This document shows, one piece after another, positions 18,300 to 26,932 of a stretch of DNA of 64,000 nt. The translations under genes were made by a program, and so were the position numbers. Below the pieces are notes generated by a model, which saw nothing but the letters and a program-made list of their open reading frames with translations, was not told where the DNA came from and made no database searches. Origin of the DNA: Oceanobacter sp. 1_MG-2023 (GTDB lineage Bacteria > Pseudomonadota > Gammaproteobacteria > Pseudomonadales > Oceanobacteraceae); assembly GCF_030689025.1 (NCBI RefSeq), contig NZ_JAUYWA010000005.1:104234-168233 (forward strand), given 5' to 3'. Position 1 is the first letter of the stretch, and each line of letters starts with the position of its first letter.

Positions 18300-18319
18300 G
18301 CGGGGCAGCAGCGCCCCGC
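18300..18319 (-). terminator. Hairpin between amt and the small membrane gene
   Basis: GCGGGGC and GCCCCGC form a 7-bp stem around a 6-nt loop. It is followed on the minus strand by TTGTCTTAA. It is probably a partial terminator that favours high expression of the channel. Confidence 0.5.
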
Positions 18320-18342
18320 CCGTTTGAGAATCAAGCGGTCGA

Positions 18343-19701
18343 TCAGCTACCCAGCACACCATTCGCAGGCAGACCAGCGGCATCCGCAGGAACAGTACCT
18401 TCAATGATGTCGCGGGAAGGCACACGCTCTGGGTAAGGAATGGCTGGAATTTCAACCAGATCCAGACCTGCAGCTTCTGCCTTGGCAGGAACACGCAGCA
18501 TGTTCATTTTCTTCAACAGCAAGGAGATGCCATAGCCAGGTACAAAACCAGTGACACACATAACCACGGCGCCCAACAGCTGACCGAAGAAAGTAATGTC
18601 TGGAGCACCTTCTGGAACACTTGGGTAACCGGAGGCGAAGACACCAACCAGAACCACACCCAGGAAGCCACACCAGCCGTGTACCGCTACCGCGCCAACT
18701 GCGTCATCGATACCGCACTTCTCAACGAACTTGCCAACGATTGGCATGGAAATACCACCAACAACCGCCAGGAAGAAGGTCAGTCCCGGATAGTAAAGAT
18801 CCAGACCGGCCGCAACAGTAATGATGCCAGCCAGGCCACCGGACATGGTCATGAACGGCTCACGAGAAGACAGGTAAGCACCAATCACGCCACCGGCAAA
18901 ACCCATCAGTGTGTTGAATGCAAAAGCAGACAAGTTGGTTGGGTTACCGTAAATAGTTGTCCAGCCAGTTTCACCACCGTTAAAGATGATGCAGCCACCC
19001 AGGAAGCCAAAGAAGCCGACAATAATCATCATCAGACCAATCAACGCCATTGGCAGGTTGTGAGGCACAATGGCCATCGCCTTGCCGTCGACGAATTTGC
19101 CCAAACGAGGCCCCAGATTGATCAGCACACCCAGCGCAAAGAAACCGGCGATGGCGTGAACCACACCTGATGCGCCCACATCGTGGTAGCCCAGATCCAG
19201 CAGCAACCAGCCATCAGGATGCCATCCCCAGGCACCGGCCAGAATCCAGACACCAGAACCCACCACAATGGTCAGGATCAGGTACGCACTCATGCGAATA
19301 CGCTCGATCACCGCACCCGACAGAATGGAACCGGTTGTGGCACCAAACATGGCGAAAGCAGCCCAGAAGATACCAGTGCCCATATCAGAGACATCAGGAC
19401 CCATACTGGCAGCCCATGGCAGGGCACCAGAAGCATCAATAGGAATCAGACCACCAGGGAATGCGTTATAGATCCACCAGCCGAAGAAGTAGAAAGTAGG
19501 CACAACAACGGCCAAAGTCAGAATATTTTTCATACCGGATGCCAACGCGTTTTTGACGCGCGACGCACCAATTTCATACGCAAGGAAACCGGCGTGGATC
19601 ATGAACATGATGGCAGTACACCACCAATAGAACACCTCGACATTCATCGCCTGATGCATTTCGAAAGCCGCTTTAAAGGCTTCCAATTCTTCTGGAGTCA
19701 T
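18343..19701 (-). CDS. Divergent Amt-family ammonium channel linked to eutBC
   Basis: A 452-residue Amt/Rh-fold membrane protein, clearly different from the amtB copy at 12.5 kb. The first helix carries FMIHAGFLAYEIGASRVKN in place of the usual GFSMLEAGLVRAKN. Key pore residues are kept: the Asp and first His in DVGASGVVHAIAG, and the second His in AVAVHGWCGFLGVVL. Position ahead of eutBC suggests that it handles ammonia or ammonium in ethanolamine use, or perhaps ethanolamine itself; no Eat or EutH permease is present. An SD (GAGGGG) precedes ATG 19701. A sigma-54 promoter lies 113 bp upstream. Confidence 0.88.
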   Translation of the reverse strand: MTPEELEAFKAAFEMHQAMNVEVFYWWCTAIMFMIHAGFLAYEIGASRVKNALASGMKNILTLAVVVPTFYFFGWWIYNAFPGGLIPIDASGALPWAASMGPDVSDMGTGIFWAAFAMFGATTGSILSGAVIERIRMSAYLILTIVVGSGVWILAGAWGWHPDGWLLLDLGYHDVGASGVVHAIAGFFALGVLINLGPRLGKFVDGKAMAIVPHNLPMALIGLMMIIVGFFGFLGGCIIFNGGETGWTTIYGNPTNLSAFAFNTLMGFAGGVIGAYLSSREPFMTMSGGLAGIITVAAGLDLYYPGLTFFLAVVGGISMPIVGKFVEKCGIDDAVGAVAVHGWCGFLGVVLVGVFASGYPSVPEGAPDITFFGQLLGAVVMCVTGFVPGYGISLLLKKMNMLRVPAKAEAAGLDLVEIPAIPYPERVPSRDIIEGTVPADAAGLPANGVLGS

Positions 19702-19813
19702 GGGATTTCCCCTCTCTGATTGAGTAAGTTTTTAGCTAAACCAATTCAGACTGGTCAGGGTCGTACTGGGTACGGGAATACTGACCAGACAAAAATATTC
19801 TCAGAGGGAATAT

Positions 19814-19829
19814 TGCATGGCCGGTGCCA
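19814..19829 (-). promoter_or_regulatory. Sigma-54 promoter of amt-eutBC
   Basis: The minus strand reads TGGCACCGGCCATGCA, with GG and GC ten bases apart and a perfect TGGCAC -24 element. It lies 113 bp upstream of the amt start. I saw no convincing NtrC palindrome at the usual distance, so the activator is open. Confidence 0.7.
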
Positions 19830-20220
19830 AGCCTGTCGCAAGTTCAAATATTCAGACAATGACAGATTTGTCCGCTTTAGAATGGGTAGATAGAGGTATA
19901 AGCTTGCAATCAATGTCCACATTGCCAACACCTGTTTGGCCTGGCATTGAGATCGAGACCGATTTTGTTTGCCAACACAATCGGCGCATGGTGTTGCGCG
20001 CACCAAAAACAGGCAAAAACCTCCCGAAAACGCCCTGCGACAGAGCAACGCCTATTTTTCTGCCCAGCAGTCACAAGTACTCAGGATAAGGTCACGCCAA
20101 ATCAGGGAAACAACAGAAATTCCAGCCGTTGTTACCCATGTGTAAAGACTCCGTCTCATGCTTGGTAGATAATACTTTCGTATCACACCCTGCACTCCAC
20201 CGTCCGCCAGGAGATTCTTC
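19830..20220. other. Intergenic region between amt and pykA
   Basis: About 390 bp of divergent promoter DNA. Apart from the sigma-54 element at its left end and a possible -10 (GATAATACT near 20168) for pykA, I see no gene, RNA or repeat. A TGGTG-N7-CACCA inverted repeat near 19988-20004 could be an operator. Confidence 0.35.
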
Positions 20221-21657
20221 ATGTTAAGACGCACCAAAATTGTGGCCACCCTTGGGCCCGCTACCAACACCGATGAAAAAATCGAACAACTGATCGAAGC
20301 GGGCGCTGATGTATTCCGTCTCAATTTCTCCCATGGTGACGCTGACGATCACCGCGACCGTGCCGCCATGGTGCGACGAGCAGCCAAAAAACTGGGACGT
20401 CACGTCGCCATCCTGGGTGATCTGCAAGGCCCGAAAATCCGCATATCCCGCTTTGCTGAACAAAAAGTCCATCTGGATGTTGGCCAATCCTTTGTACTGG
20501 ACGCCACTCTCGACCGTGACGCCGGTAATAAAGAACAGGTCGGCATCGACTATAAAGCACTGATCGAAGATGCCCACGTGGGCGATATCCTGCTGCTGGA
20601 TGATGGCCGCGTTGAACTGGAAGTCACCGAAACCTTTCCTTCAAAGCTGAACACCCGTGTTCGTATTGGTGGCTGGTTGTCGAACAACAAGGGCATCAAC
20701 CGACTGGGTGGTGGCCTGTCCGCCAAAGCCCTGACCGACAAGGACAAGGTTGACATCAAGCTGGCTTCAGAACTGCTGGTCGATTACCTCGCCGTTTCTT
20801 TCCCCCGTGACGAACACGACATGATCGAAGCCCGCGAGCTACTGACGGCCGCAGGTGGTCATGCCGGGCTGGTCTCCAAGATTGAACGGGCAGAATGTGT
20901 TGCCGACGATGCCGTACTGGATGGCATTATTCGCGCTTCCGATGCCGTTATGGTGGCTCGTGGCGACCTGGCCGTAGAAATCGGTGATGCCGAACTGGTC
21001 GGCGTACAGAAAAAAATCATCTCCCGCTCCCGTCAGCTGAACAAGCCGGTGATCACGGCGACCCAGATGATGGAATCCATGATCGACAGCCCAATGCCAA
21101 CCCGCGCTGAAGTCTCCGACGTTGCCAACGCCGTTCTCGACTACACCGATGCCGTTATGCTGTCAGCTGAAACCGCTGCCGGTGACTACCCGGTTGAAGC
21201 CGTTGCCGCCATGACCCGCATTATTATGGGAGCCGAGCGTCACCCATTGGCCAAACGTTCCAAGCATCGTCTGTATGAAGACATGCACAGCATCGAAGAG
21301 ACCATCGCACTGTCGGCCATGTATGCCGCCAATCACCTGGTTGGTGTGACCGCAATTATCTCGCTGACCGAAACCGGTGCAACACCACGCATGATGTCGC
21401 GACTGCGTTCAGCCCTGCCGATCTTTGCCTTCTGTCGCCGGGAAGACACCCAATCCCGGGTGGCACTGTATCGTGGTGTGCAAACCGTGCCATTCTACGC
21501 CGACCAGCTGGAACCGGATGCCATCAACCCCTCTGCCATCGCCATCCTGAAAGAATCGGGTGAAATCAGCAGCGGCGATTACGTTGTGATTACCCGGGGT
21601 GATTATCTCAACGCCCAGGGCGGCACCAACACCATGAAAATTGTGCGTGTAGACTGA
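20221..21657 (+). CDS. pyk: Pyruvate kinase
   Basis: A 478-residue enzyme that converts phosphoenolpyruvate and ADP to pyruvate and ATP. It shows the N-terminal [13 protein letters not shown] and LNFSHG motifs, [10 protein letters not shown], the active-site VSKIERAE and [13 protein letters not shown], and [30 protein letters not shown]. The sequence resembles the PykA (type II) enzymes of gammaproteobacteria. It is monocistronic with a GC-rich hairpin after the stop. HexR often controls pyk, and a hexR-like gene lies at 11.2 kb, but no HexR palindrome was found upstream. Confidence 0.95.
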   Translation: MLRRTKIVATLGPATNTDEKIEQLIEAGADVFRLNFSHGDADDHRDRAAMVRRAAKKLGRHVAILGDLQGPKIRISRFAEQKVHLDVGQSFVLDATLDRDAGNKEQVGIDYKALIEDAHVGDILLLDDGRVELEVTETFPSKLNTRVRIGGWLSNNKGINRLGGGLSAKALTDKDKVDIKLASELLVDYLAVSFPRDEHDMIEARELLTAAGGHAGLVSKIERAECVADDAVLDGIIRASDAVMVARGDLAVEIGDAELVGVQKKIISRSRQLNKPVITATQMMESMIDSPMPTRAEVSDVANAVLDYTDAVMLSAETAAGDYPVEAVAAMTRIIMGAERHPLAKRSKHRLYEDMHSIEETIALSAMYAANHLVGVTAIISLTETGATPRMMSRLRSALPIFAFCRREDTQSRVALYRGVQTVPFYADQLEPDAINPSAIAILKESGEISSGDYVVITRGDYLNAQGGTNTMKIVRVD

Positions 21658-21663
21658 CCCAGA

Positions 21664-21693
21664 CACCGGCCGGGTACTCTCTCCGGCCGGGTG
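21664..21693 (+). terminator. GC-rich hairpin after pyk
   Basis: CACCGGCCGG and CCGGCCGGGTG pair with one bulge around ACTCTCT just after the stop, followed by GCTTTCC. It is a likely terminator with a poor U-tract. Confidence 0.55.
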
Positions 21694-21879
21694 CTTTCCA
21701 TCCCTCCTGATCCCACTCCTGACCCCAACCCTGTAACACTGTCATGGCACTGCTTTGACTCACACTATTCTCGCCACTCTGAACAGTCATTCAATATTTT
21801 TTTGAACCTGATTGGGCGTCGCTACATTTTTGCACTCAAACCGCCTACACTGGGCGCTGACAAACGCCGAGCAGTTGCT

Positions 21880-21996
21880 TCTAAGACAAGGGTGGCAAGC
21901 CATCCTGTGATGAAGCCTCTGCCGTGGCACAGGCTGACGCCTGAAGGCATAACGCCCCAGCCACCAGGGTTCGATGGGAAACCATTGGGCCTCCCT
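21880..21996 (+). promoter_or_regulatory. Moco (molybdenum/tungsten cofactor) riboswitch upstream of moaA
   Basis: The leader contains the conserved blocks of the Moco RNA motif in order: ACAGGCTGACGCCTGAAGGC (21929-21949), ATAACGCCCCAGCCACCAGG, TTCGATGGGAAACCATTGGG and CCTCCC. The arrangement matches the moaA-leader motif of E. coli and other gammaproteobacteria. It ends 18 bp before the moaA ATG, so it probably controls translation of moaA in response to cofactor level. The 5' boundary is approximate. Confidence 0.85.
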
Positions 21997-22013
21997 TATT
22001 TGGAAAGGTGTAT

Positions 22014-23003
22014 ATGACCCGCTTCAAGCCCGAGCTGAGCGACCGTTATGGTCGCCGCTTCAGCTATTTGCGCCTGTCGATTACCGACGTGTGCAATTTT
22101 CGCTGCCACTACTGTTTACCCGATGGCTATCAGAAAACCGATCAGCCAGAACCACTGACGCTGGCAGAAATGACACCACTGCTGCAAACCTTTGCCCATC
22201 TTGGCACCCGTAAAATACGTATTACCGGCGGTGAACCCAGTGTCCGCAAGGACCTCACCGACATCATCAGTCTGGCGGCCCAGACACCTGGCATCGAGCA
22301 AGTGGCGTTAACCACCAATGGTTACCGCCTGGCAGACCAGGTTGACGACTGGCAGCAAGCCGGTCTGCAACGCCTGAATCTCAGCATCGACAGCCTCGAC
22401 CCACAGCAATTTGCCGCCATCACGGGCTACTCACATCTCGACCGTATCATGGCGGGGCTGGAACGGGCGTTAAGCCTCGGGCTGGATGTCAAAATCAACG
22501 CCGTGTTGTTGCGTGGCTTTAACAGCGAGCGTTTGCAACAGTTTCTCGACTGGATCAAACACACCCCGGTGACCTTGCGTTTTATCGAACTGATGGAAAC
22601 CGGTGATCACCCGGTCTTTTTTGCCGAGCATCACGTCAGTGGCGAATCCATCCGGCAACAGCTGCGAGACACCGGCTGGCAGGTCGCCATGCGCCACCAG
22701 CATGATGGCCCGGCAGAAGAATTTTCCCATCCGGATTATCGTGGCAAACTGGGATTGATCATGCCCTATAGCAAAGACTTTTGTTCCAGCTGCAATCGTC
22801 TGCGTATTTCGTCGCTGGGGAAATTGCATCTCTGTCTGTTTGGCGAACAGGGTTATGACATACGATCGCTACTACAGCCCGGCGTAGACCCCGAACTGCT
22901 GGTAGCAGAGCTGGAGCAGCGCCTGGGCCTGAAAGACGAAACCCATTACCTGCAAAGCGGCAATACGGGCGCTACCCGTCATTTTGCCATGCTGGGTGGC
23001 TAA
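22014..23003 (+). CDS. moaA: GTP 3',8-cyclase MoaA
   Basis: A 329-residue radical SAM enzyme for the first step of molybdopterin synthesis (GTP to 3',8-cyclo-GTP). The N-terminal cluster motif is C27-x3-C31-x2-C34 (TDVCNFRCHYC). The C-terminal cluster is CSSC followed after 13 residues by Cys in GKLHLC. The ending is GNTGATRHFAMLGG rather than the usual GG-terminal form, but the final Gly-Gly is kept. ATG 22014 is chosen because AAAGG lies seven bases before it; a GTG two codons earlier overlaps that site. Confidence 0.95.
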   Translation: MTRFKPELSDRYGRRFSYLRLSITDVCNFRCHYCLPDGYQKTDQPEPLTLAEMTPLLQTFAHLGTRKIRITGGEPSVRKDLTDIISLAAQTPGIEQVALTTNGYRLADQVDDWQQAGLQRLNLSIDSLDPQQFAAITGYSHLDRIMAGLERALSLGLDVKINAVLLRGFNSERLQQFLDWIKHTPVTLRFIELMETGDHPVFFAEHHVSGESIRQQLRDTGWQVAMRHQHDGPAEEFSHPDYRGKLGLIMPYSKDFCSSCNRLRISSLGKLHLCLFGEQGYDIRSLLQPGVDPELLVAELEQRLGLKDETHYLQSGNTGATRHFAMLGG

Positions 23004-23033
23004 CACCGGGATAAACCCGACAGCGGAGGCGAT

Positions 23034-23660
23034 ATGGATACACACGCAAAGGCAACAACCATCGGGGTGATTCTGGCAGGCGGGGCGTCCCGTCGCATGG
23101 GGCAAGACAAGGCCATGCTTCCCGCCAGAGAACATGCCAGCTTGCTGCACCACCAAGTCGATCTGATGCAGCAGCTTGGGCTGCAACAACTGTTTATCAG
23201 CCGCCATGCCTCCCTGTCCACCCCGGACGACCTGCAACACCTGGTGGTCTGTGATGTCAATGACGAACACCACGATGGCCCACTGGCCGGACTGTTCAGC
23301 ATTGCCAATGCCTGCCCCAAGGCAACCGCCTTGCTGGTGATGCCCGTCGATCTGCCGTTGATGGACTTGCCCACGCTGCGTTACCTGCTCACTACCGGCC
23401 ATAGTGATCATCGAGCCGTTTATTTTCTGCAGGAATATCTACCACTGTACCTGCCACTATCTGCCAACGTACGGCAATATCTGGAAGACCAGCTGACGTT
23501 GGCGACCGCCGACAAATCGATCCGCGGGCTGCTGAGCTTTTGCCAGGCCTTGTCTCTGCAACCCGCCAATCCTACCGCACTGACCAATACCAACACCCAT
23601 GACGAATGGCTTGCCAGCCAGCAAGTCGGTGCTTATCCCAACGTTATCGAACGCGAGTAA
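23034..23660 (+). CDS. mobA: Molybdenum cofactor guanylyltransferase MobA
   Basis: A 208-residue nucleotidyltransferase with the N-terminal GVILAGGASRRMGQDKAML motif and the VMPVDLPLMD metal-site motif. It attaches GMP to molybdopterin to make MGD, the cofactor of DMSO-reductase-type enzymes. The GPLAGL motif is intact. It lies 30 bp after moaA in one transcript. The cytidylyl homologue MocA is an alternative, but MobA fits the sequence better. Confidence 0.88.
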   Translation: MDTHAKATTIGVILAGGASRRMGQDKAMLPAREHASLLHHQVDLMQQLGLQQLFISRHASLSTPDDLQHLVVCDVNDEHHDGPLAGLFSIANACPKATALLVMPVDLPLMDLPTLRYLLTTGHSDHRAVYFLQEYLPLYLPLSANVRQYLEDQLTLATADKSIRGLLSFCQALSLQPANPTALTNTNTHDEWLASQQVGAYPNVIERE

Positions 23661-23665
23661 CTCTG

Positions 23666-24211
23666 ATGTCCAAGACTTTTACCGATCAATTCATGCCGCT
23701 GAACATTGCCGTACTAACGGTTTCCGACAGTCGTACCGAGGAAAACGACACCAGCGGCAAACTGTTAATCGACAAACTGACCGATGCCGGCCACCAGCTG
23801 GCCGACAAACGCATTGTCGTTGATGACAAATACCTGCTGCGGGCCACCGTCTCTAACTGGATAGCCGACGCCACCACCCAGGTGGTACTGATTACCGGTG
23901 GCACCGGCTTCACCGAACGCGACACCACACCAGATGCCATGATTCCGCTGTTTGACCAGACCATCGATGGCTTTGGTGAACTGTTCCGCCATATTTCCTA
24001 TCAGCAAATCGGCACCTCCACCATTCAGAGCCGGGCCGTTGCCGGATTGGCCAACAGCACTCTGATTTTCTGTATGCCGGGTTCCACCAATGCCTGTCGT
24101 ACCGCCTGGGACGAGATTATTGCCAGCCAGCTGGACAGCCGTTTCAAGCCCTGCAACTTTGTCTTGCGCCTGAAAAACACCGCCAACCAGCTGTGTGACA
24201 GCCGCGGCTGA
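23666..24211 (+). CDS. moaB: Molybdenum cofactor biosynthesis protein MoaB
   Basis: A 181-residue MogA/MoaB-type adenylyltransferase that activates molybdopterin for metal insertion. It shows LTVSDSRTEENDTSG at the N-terminus and the active-site VLITGGTGFTERDTTPDA. The start at 23666 lies 3 bp after the mobA stop; an in-frame upstream extension would overlap mobA and lacks similarity. No moeA (metal insertase) is found in this cluster. Confidence 0.92.
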   Translation: MSKTFTDQFMPLNIAVLTVSDSRTEENDTSGKLLIDKLTDAGHQLADKRIVVDDKYLLRATVSNWIADATTQVVLITGGTGFTERDTTPDAMIPLFDQTIDGFGELFRHISYQQIGTSTIQSRAVAGLANSTLIFCMPGSTNACRTAWDEIIASQLDSRFKPCNFVLRLKNTANQLCDSRG

Positions 24212-24232
24212 TACGTACGAGGCTATTTATCC

Positions 24233-24748
24233 ATGTCTGAACCCAACGAAGTAACCGGGTTTTCCCACGTCAACGCCCGTGGCGAAGCCAATATGGTCGA
24301 CGTCAGCAACAAACAGCCAACCGTCCGGGAAGCCCGGGCCGAAGGTTTTGTCACCATGCAGGCGGCTACCCTGGAACAAATTCTGGCCGGGGATCACCAC
24401 AAGGGCGACGTCTTTGCTGTTGCCCGTATCGCCGGGATTCAGGCGGCCAAACAGACCAGCCAGCTGATTCCGCTTTGTCATCCGCTGATGCTGAGCAAGG
24501 TAGCCGTTGATTTCGCCCCCCAGCCAGAACAAAACCGCATTCGCATTACCAGCTACTGCAAACTCACGGGTCAAACCGGCGTCGAGATGGAAGCCCTTAC
24601 CGCCGTCAGTGTCGCCGCCCTGACCCTGTTTGATATGTGCAAGGCCGTCGACCCCGGTATGACGCTCGGTGGCATCCGGGTGCTGGAAAAACTCGGAGGC
24701 AAAACCGGTCACTGGCAGGTTGATGCCCCCCAGGAGGTATCACCATGA
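24233..24748 (+). CDS. moaC: Cyclic pyranopterin monophosphate synthase MoaC
   Basis: A 171-residue enzyme acting after MoaA to form cyclic pyranopterin monophosphate. Conserved blocks are [53 protein letters not shown] and the C-terminal [23 protein letters not shown]. It overlaps moaD by 4 bp (ATGA), so the two are translationally coupled. Confidence 0.96.
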   Translation: MSEPNEVTGFSHVNARGEANMVDVSNKQPTVREARAEGFVTMQAATLEQILAGDHHKGDVFAVARIAGIQAAKQTSQLIPLCHPLMLSKVAVDFAPQPEQNRIRITSYCKLTGQTGVEMEALTAVSVAALTLFDMCKAVDPGMTLGGIRVLEKLGGKTGHWQVDAPQEVSP

Positions 24749-24996
24749 TTCAGGTATTACTGTTTGCCCGCTTGCGAGACCAGCTTGGTACCGGAGCGAT
24801 CAATCTGACACTGGCAGCACCAACCACCGTGCAGGCCATGCGCCTGGCGCTGCAACAGCAGTTTACCGAGCACGCGGACTCCCTCGCAGCCGGGCAGGCT
24901 CTGGTCGCCATCAACCAGTCGCTTTGTAATGATGAAACCATGGTGATCAACAGCGGCGATGAGGTCGCCTTGTTTCCGCCCATGACGGGAGGTTGA
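24745..24996 (+). CDS. moaD: Molybdopterin synthase sulfur carrier subunit MoaD
   Basis: An 83-residue beta-grasp protein ending in FPPMTGG, the C-terminal Gly-Gly that becomes a thiocarboxylate. It donates sulfur to cyclic pyranopterin monophosphate within the MoaD-MoaE complex. The start overlaps the moaC stop and the stop is one base before the moaE ATG. Confidence 0.93.
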   Translation: MIQVLLFARLRDQLGTGAINLTLAAPTTVQAMRLALQQQFTEHADSLAAGQALVAINQSLCNDETMVINSGDEVALFPPMTGG

Positions 24997-24997
24997 T

Positions 24998-25495
24998 ATG
25001 GATGATATCCGGGTACAGCGTGATGATTTTTCCGTTGCCGACGAATATCAGCAGCTCTGTCAGGACAATCGCGATGATGGTGCCGTGGTCTTTTTTGTCG
25101 GCCGGGTCAGAGAACAGAATCAGGGTGACACCATCTCACGTCTGTTTCTGGAACATTATCCCGGCATGACTGAGCGCGCTCTGGCCGACATCGTTGCCGC
25201 CGCCAGGAAACGCTGGTCACTGGGCCGGGTGCGGCTGATTCATCGTATCGGTGCGCTCGATATTGAAGACCAGATTATCTTTATCGGAGTCTCCAGTGGC
25301 CATCGCCAAAACGCCTTTGATGCGGCGGCGTATATCATGGACTTTCTCAAAAGCCAGGCCCCGTTCTGGAAAAAGGAGATCTTGATCGGGCCAACAGGCG
25401 AGACGCTGTCGGAGCGCTGGGTCGACACTCGCAGCAGCGACACGCAAGCCCGACAGAAGTGGGATAACCCTGCCACGCCGGATTCGTTACCATAG
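24998..25495 (+). CDS. moaE: Molybdopterin synthase catalytic subunit MoaE
   Basis: A 165-residue catalytic subunit. It has the VFFVGRVRE loop, LEHYPGM, VRLIHRIGALDIED and the active-site block SGHRQNAFDAAAYIMDFLKSQAPFWKKE with the catalytic lysines. The family normally reads RHR at this place, here GHR. It is the last moa gene of the cluster. Confidence 0.95.
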   Translation: MDDIRVQRDDFSVADEYQQLCQDNRDDGAVVFFVGRVREQNQGDTISRLFLEHYPGMTERALADIVAAARKRWSLGRVRLIHRIGALDIEDQIIFIGVSSGHRQNAFDAAAYIMDFLKSQAPFWKKEILIGPTGETLSERWVDTRSSDTQARQKWDNPATPDSLP

Positions 25496-25570
25496 CCAGA
25501 CACGTACAGCCGTGACAACACACTGCGGTCAGTCTGACGCACCCTTGATCCGACCAAAAGGACAATACGT

Positions 25571-26032
25571 TTGAAACGACTGGAACTCATGATACCCCCG
25601 CCACTGGTAGCCATTATTTTTGCCGCCGCCATGTGGCTGATATCCCCTAACCTGCCAACACTGAGCCAGCTTGGACTGATGGACAAGATTCTGGTGGGTT
25701 GCTGTGTGGGGGCCGGGCTGGGACTGGACCTGATCGCACTGATCAGTTTTATCCGTCGACGCACCACCATCAACCCGATGAAACCGGAAAACACCGCGTT
25801 CCTGGTAACCTCCGGTATCTATCGCCATACCCGTAACCCCATGTACGTTGGCCTGTTACTGAACCTTGCGGGCTGGGCTATTTACCTGACTCACGTATTG
25901 CCCCTGTTGCTGTTACCGGTGTTTGTCTATTACCTCAACCGCTTCCAGATCGAGCCGGAAGAGCAACGCTTGGCCGAACATTTTGGAACAGAGTTCACCA
26001 GCTATCGGGATACTGTCCCACGCTGGCTGTGA
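25571..26032 (+). CDS. Isoprenylcysteine carboxyl methyltransferase-like (ICMT/PEMT family) membrane protein
   Basis: A 153-residue protein with about four membrane segments. The family motif TSGIYRHTRNPMYVGLLL (about 79-96) and the C-terminal EEQRLAEHFGTEFTSYRDTVPRWL match the ICMT/phospholipid methyltransferase-like family that uses S-adenosylmethionine. The substrate is unknown. The start is TTG at 25571 with AAAGGA about eight bases upstream; an ATG six codons later is an alternative. Confidence 0.85.
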   Translation: MKRLELMIPPPLVAIIFAAAMWLISPNLPTLSQLGLMDKILVGCCVGAGLGLDLIALISFIRRRTTINPMKPENTAFLVTSGIYRHTRNPMYVGLLLNLAGWAIYLTHVLPLLLLPVFVYYLNRFQIEPEEQRLAEHFGTEFTSYRDTVPRWL

Positions 26033-26107
26033 GTAAACTGACAAGTCTTTCGGGCAACTGCTTTCGCACTACCCGCTTTTCCTCAGAATTACTCGCTGGA
26101 GCTCACT

Positions 26108-26926
26108 ATGTCGTCGCCACTAACCATGCCCACGGTTTTTATTCCTCATGGCGGAGGCCCGTGGCCTTTTGTGGATCTGGGCGGGCAATTTGGTGACAAC
26201 GAAATGCAGGCACTGCGCCAGTTCCTGCAACACTACCCTGCCACCCTGCCACAACGACCCAAGGCCTTGCTGGTCATTTCCGCGCACTGGGAAGCACCGG
26301 TTATCACCCTGGCAACCGCACCCCATCCGCCCATGCTGTATGACTATTACAATTTTCCACCCGCGTCCTATCATATCCAATGGCCCGCTCCCGGCGCCCC
26401 ACAACTGGCACCACGGGTCGCCGAACTGCTTCACCAGGCTGGCTTTGCCACCGATAGCGATGATCAGCGCGGTTACGACCACGGCACCTTTGTGCCACTG
26501 AAAGTGATGTTCCCGGAAGCAGATATTCCGGTACTGCAGATGTCGATGCTGGGCAGCCTGAATCCGGCCCATCACATCCAGATTGGCAAGGCATTACAGC
26601 CATTGCGGGACGAAGGTGTACTGATTATTGGCAGTGGCATGTCGTTTCACAACCTGCGCCAGCTGTGCACCCCAACCAGCCAGCAACTGTCCCGGCCATT
26701 TGATGAATGGTTACAGGAAATTGCCCTGCAAGCGCCTACCGAACGGAAACGCAAACTGGCCGACTGGGTATCGGCTCCCAACGCCCGACTGGTACACCCA
26801 CGGGAAGAGCATCTGCTGCCGATGATGGTGATTGCCGGAGCCGCTGGCCAGGACCCTGGCCACATTGTTTATAACGGCTGTTTTGGTGGTGCCTGGATAT
26901 CCGCTATCGAATACAGCCGGGCATGA
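26108..26926 (+). CDS. Class III extradiol dioxygenase (4,5-DOPA dioxygenase/YgiD type)
   Basis: A 272-residue member of the LigB-like DODA family. Metal-ligand regions are the N-terminal FIPHGGGPW, the ISAHWE motif (about 57-62) and GYDHGTFVPLK (about 121-131), with a fourth His in GSGMSFHNLRQL. These non-haem iron or zinc enzymes open catechol rings of DOPA-like compounds; the physiological role of the bacterial copy is mostly unknown. It ends 6 bp before the convergent pilU end. Confidence 0.88.
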   Translation: MSSPLTMPTVFIPHGGGPWPFVDLGGQFGDNEMQALRQFLQHYPATLPQRPKALLVISAHWEAPVITLATAPHPPMLYDYYNFPPASYHIQWPAPGAPQLAPRVAELLHQAGFATDSDDQRGYDHGTFVPLKVMFPEADIPVLQMSMLGSLNPAHHIQIGKALQPLRDEGVLIIGSGMSFHNLRQLCTPTSQQLSRPFDEWLQEIALQAPTERKRKLADWVSAPNARLVHPREEHLLPMMVIAGAAGQDPGHIVYNGCFGGAWISAIEYSRA

Positions 26927-26932
26927 CATGCG

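Noticed and set aside
19988..20004. TGGTG-N7-CACCA inverted repeat as an NtrC site for amt-eutBC
   Set aside because: The half-sites are in the opposite order to the NtrC consensus (GCACC-N5-GGTGC); I kept it only as a possible operator.
20100..20220. Possible HexR operator before pyk
   Set aside because: No TGTARTWWWAYTACA-type palindrome is present; HexR control is only a guess from family knowledge.
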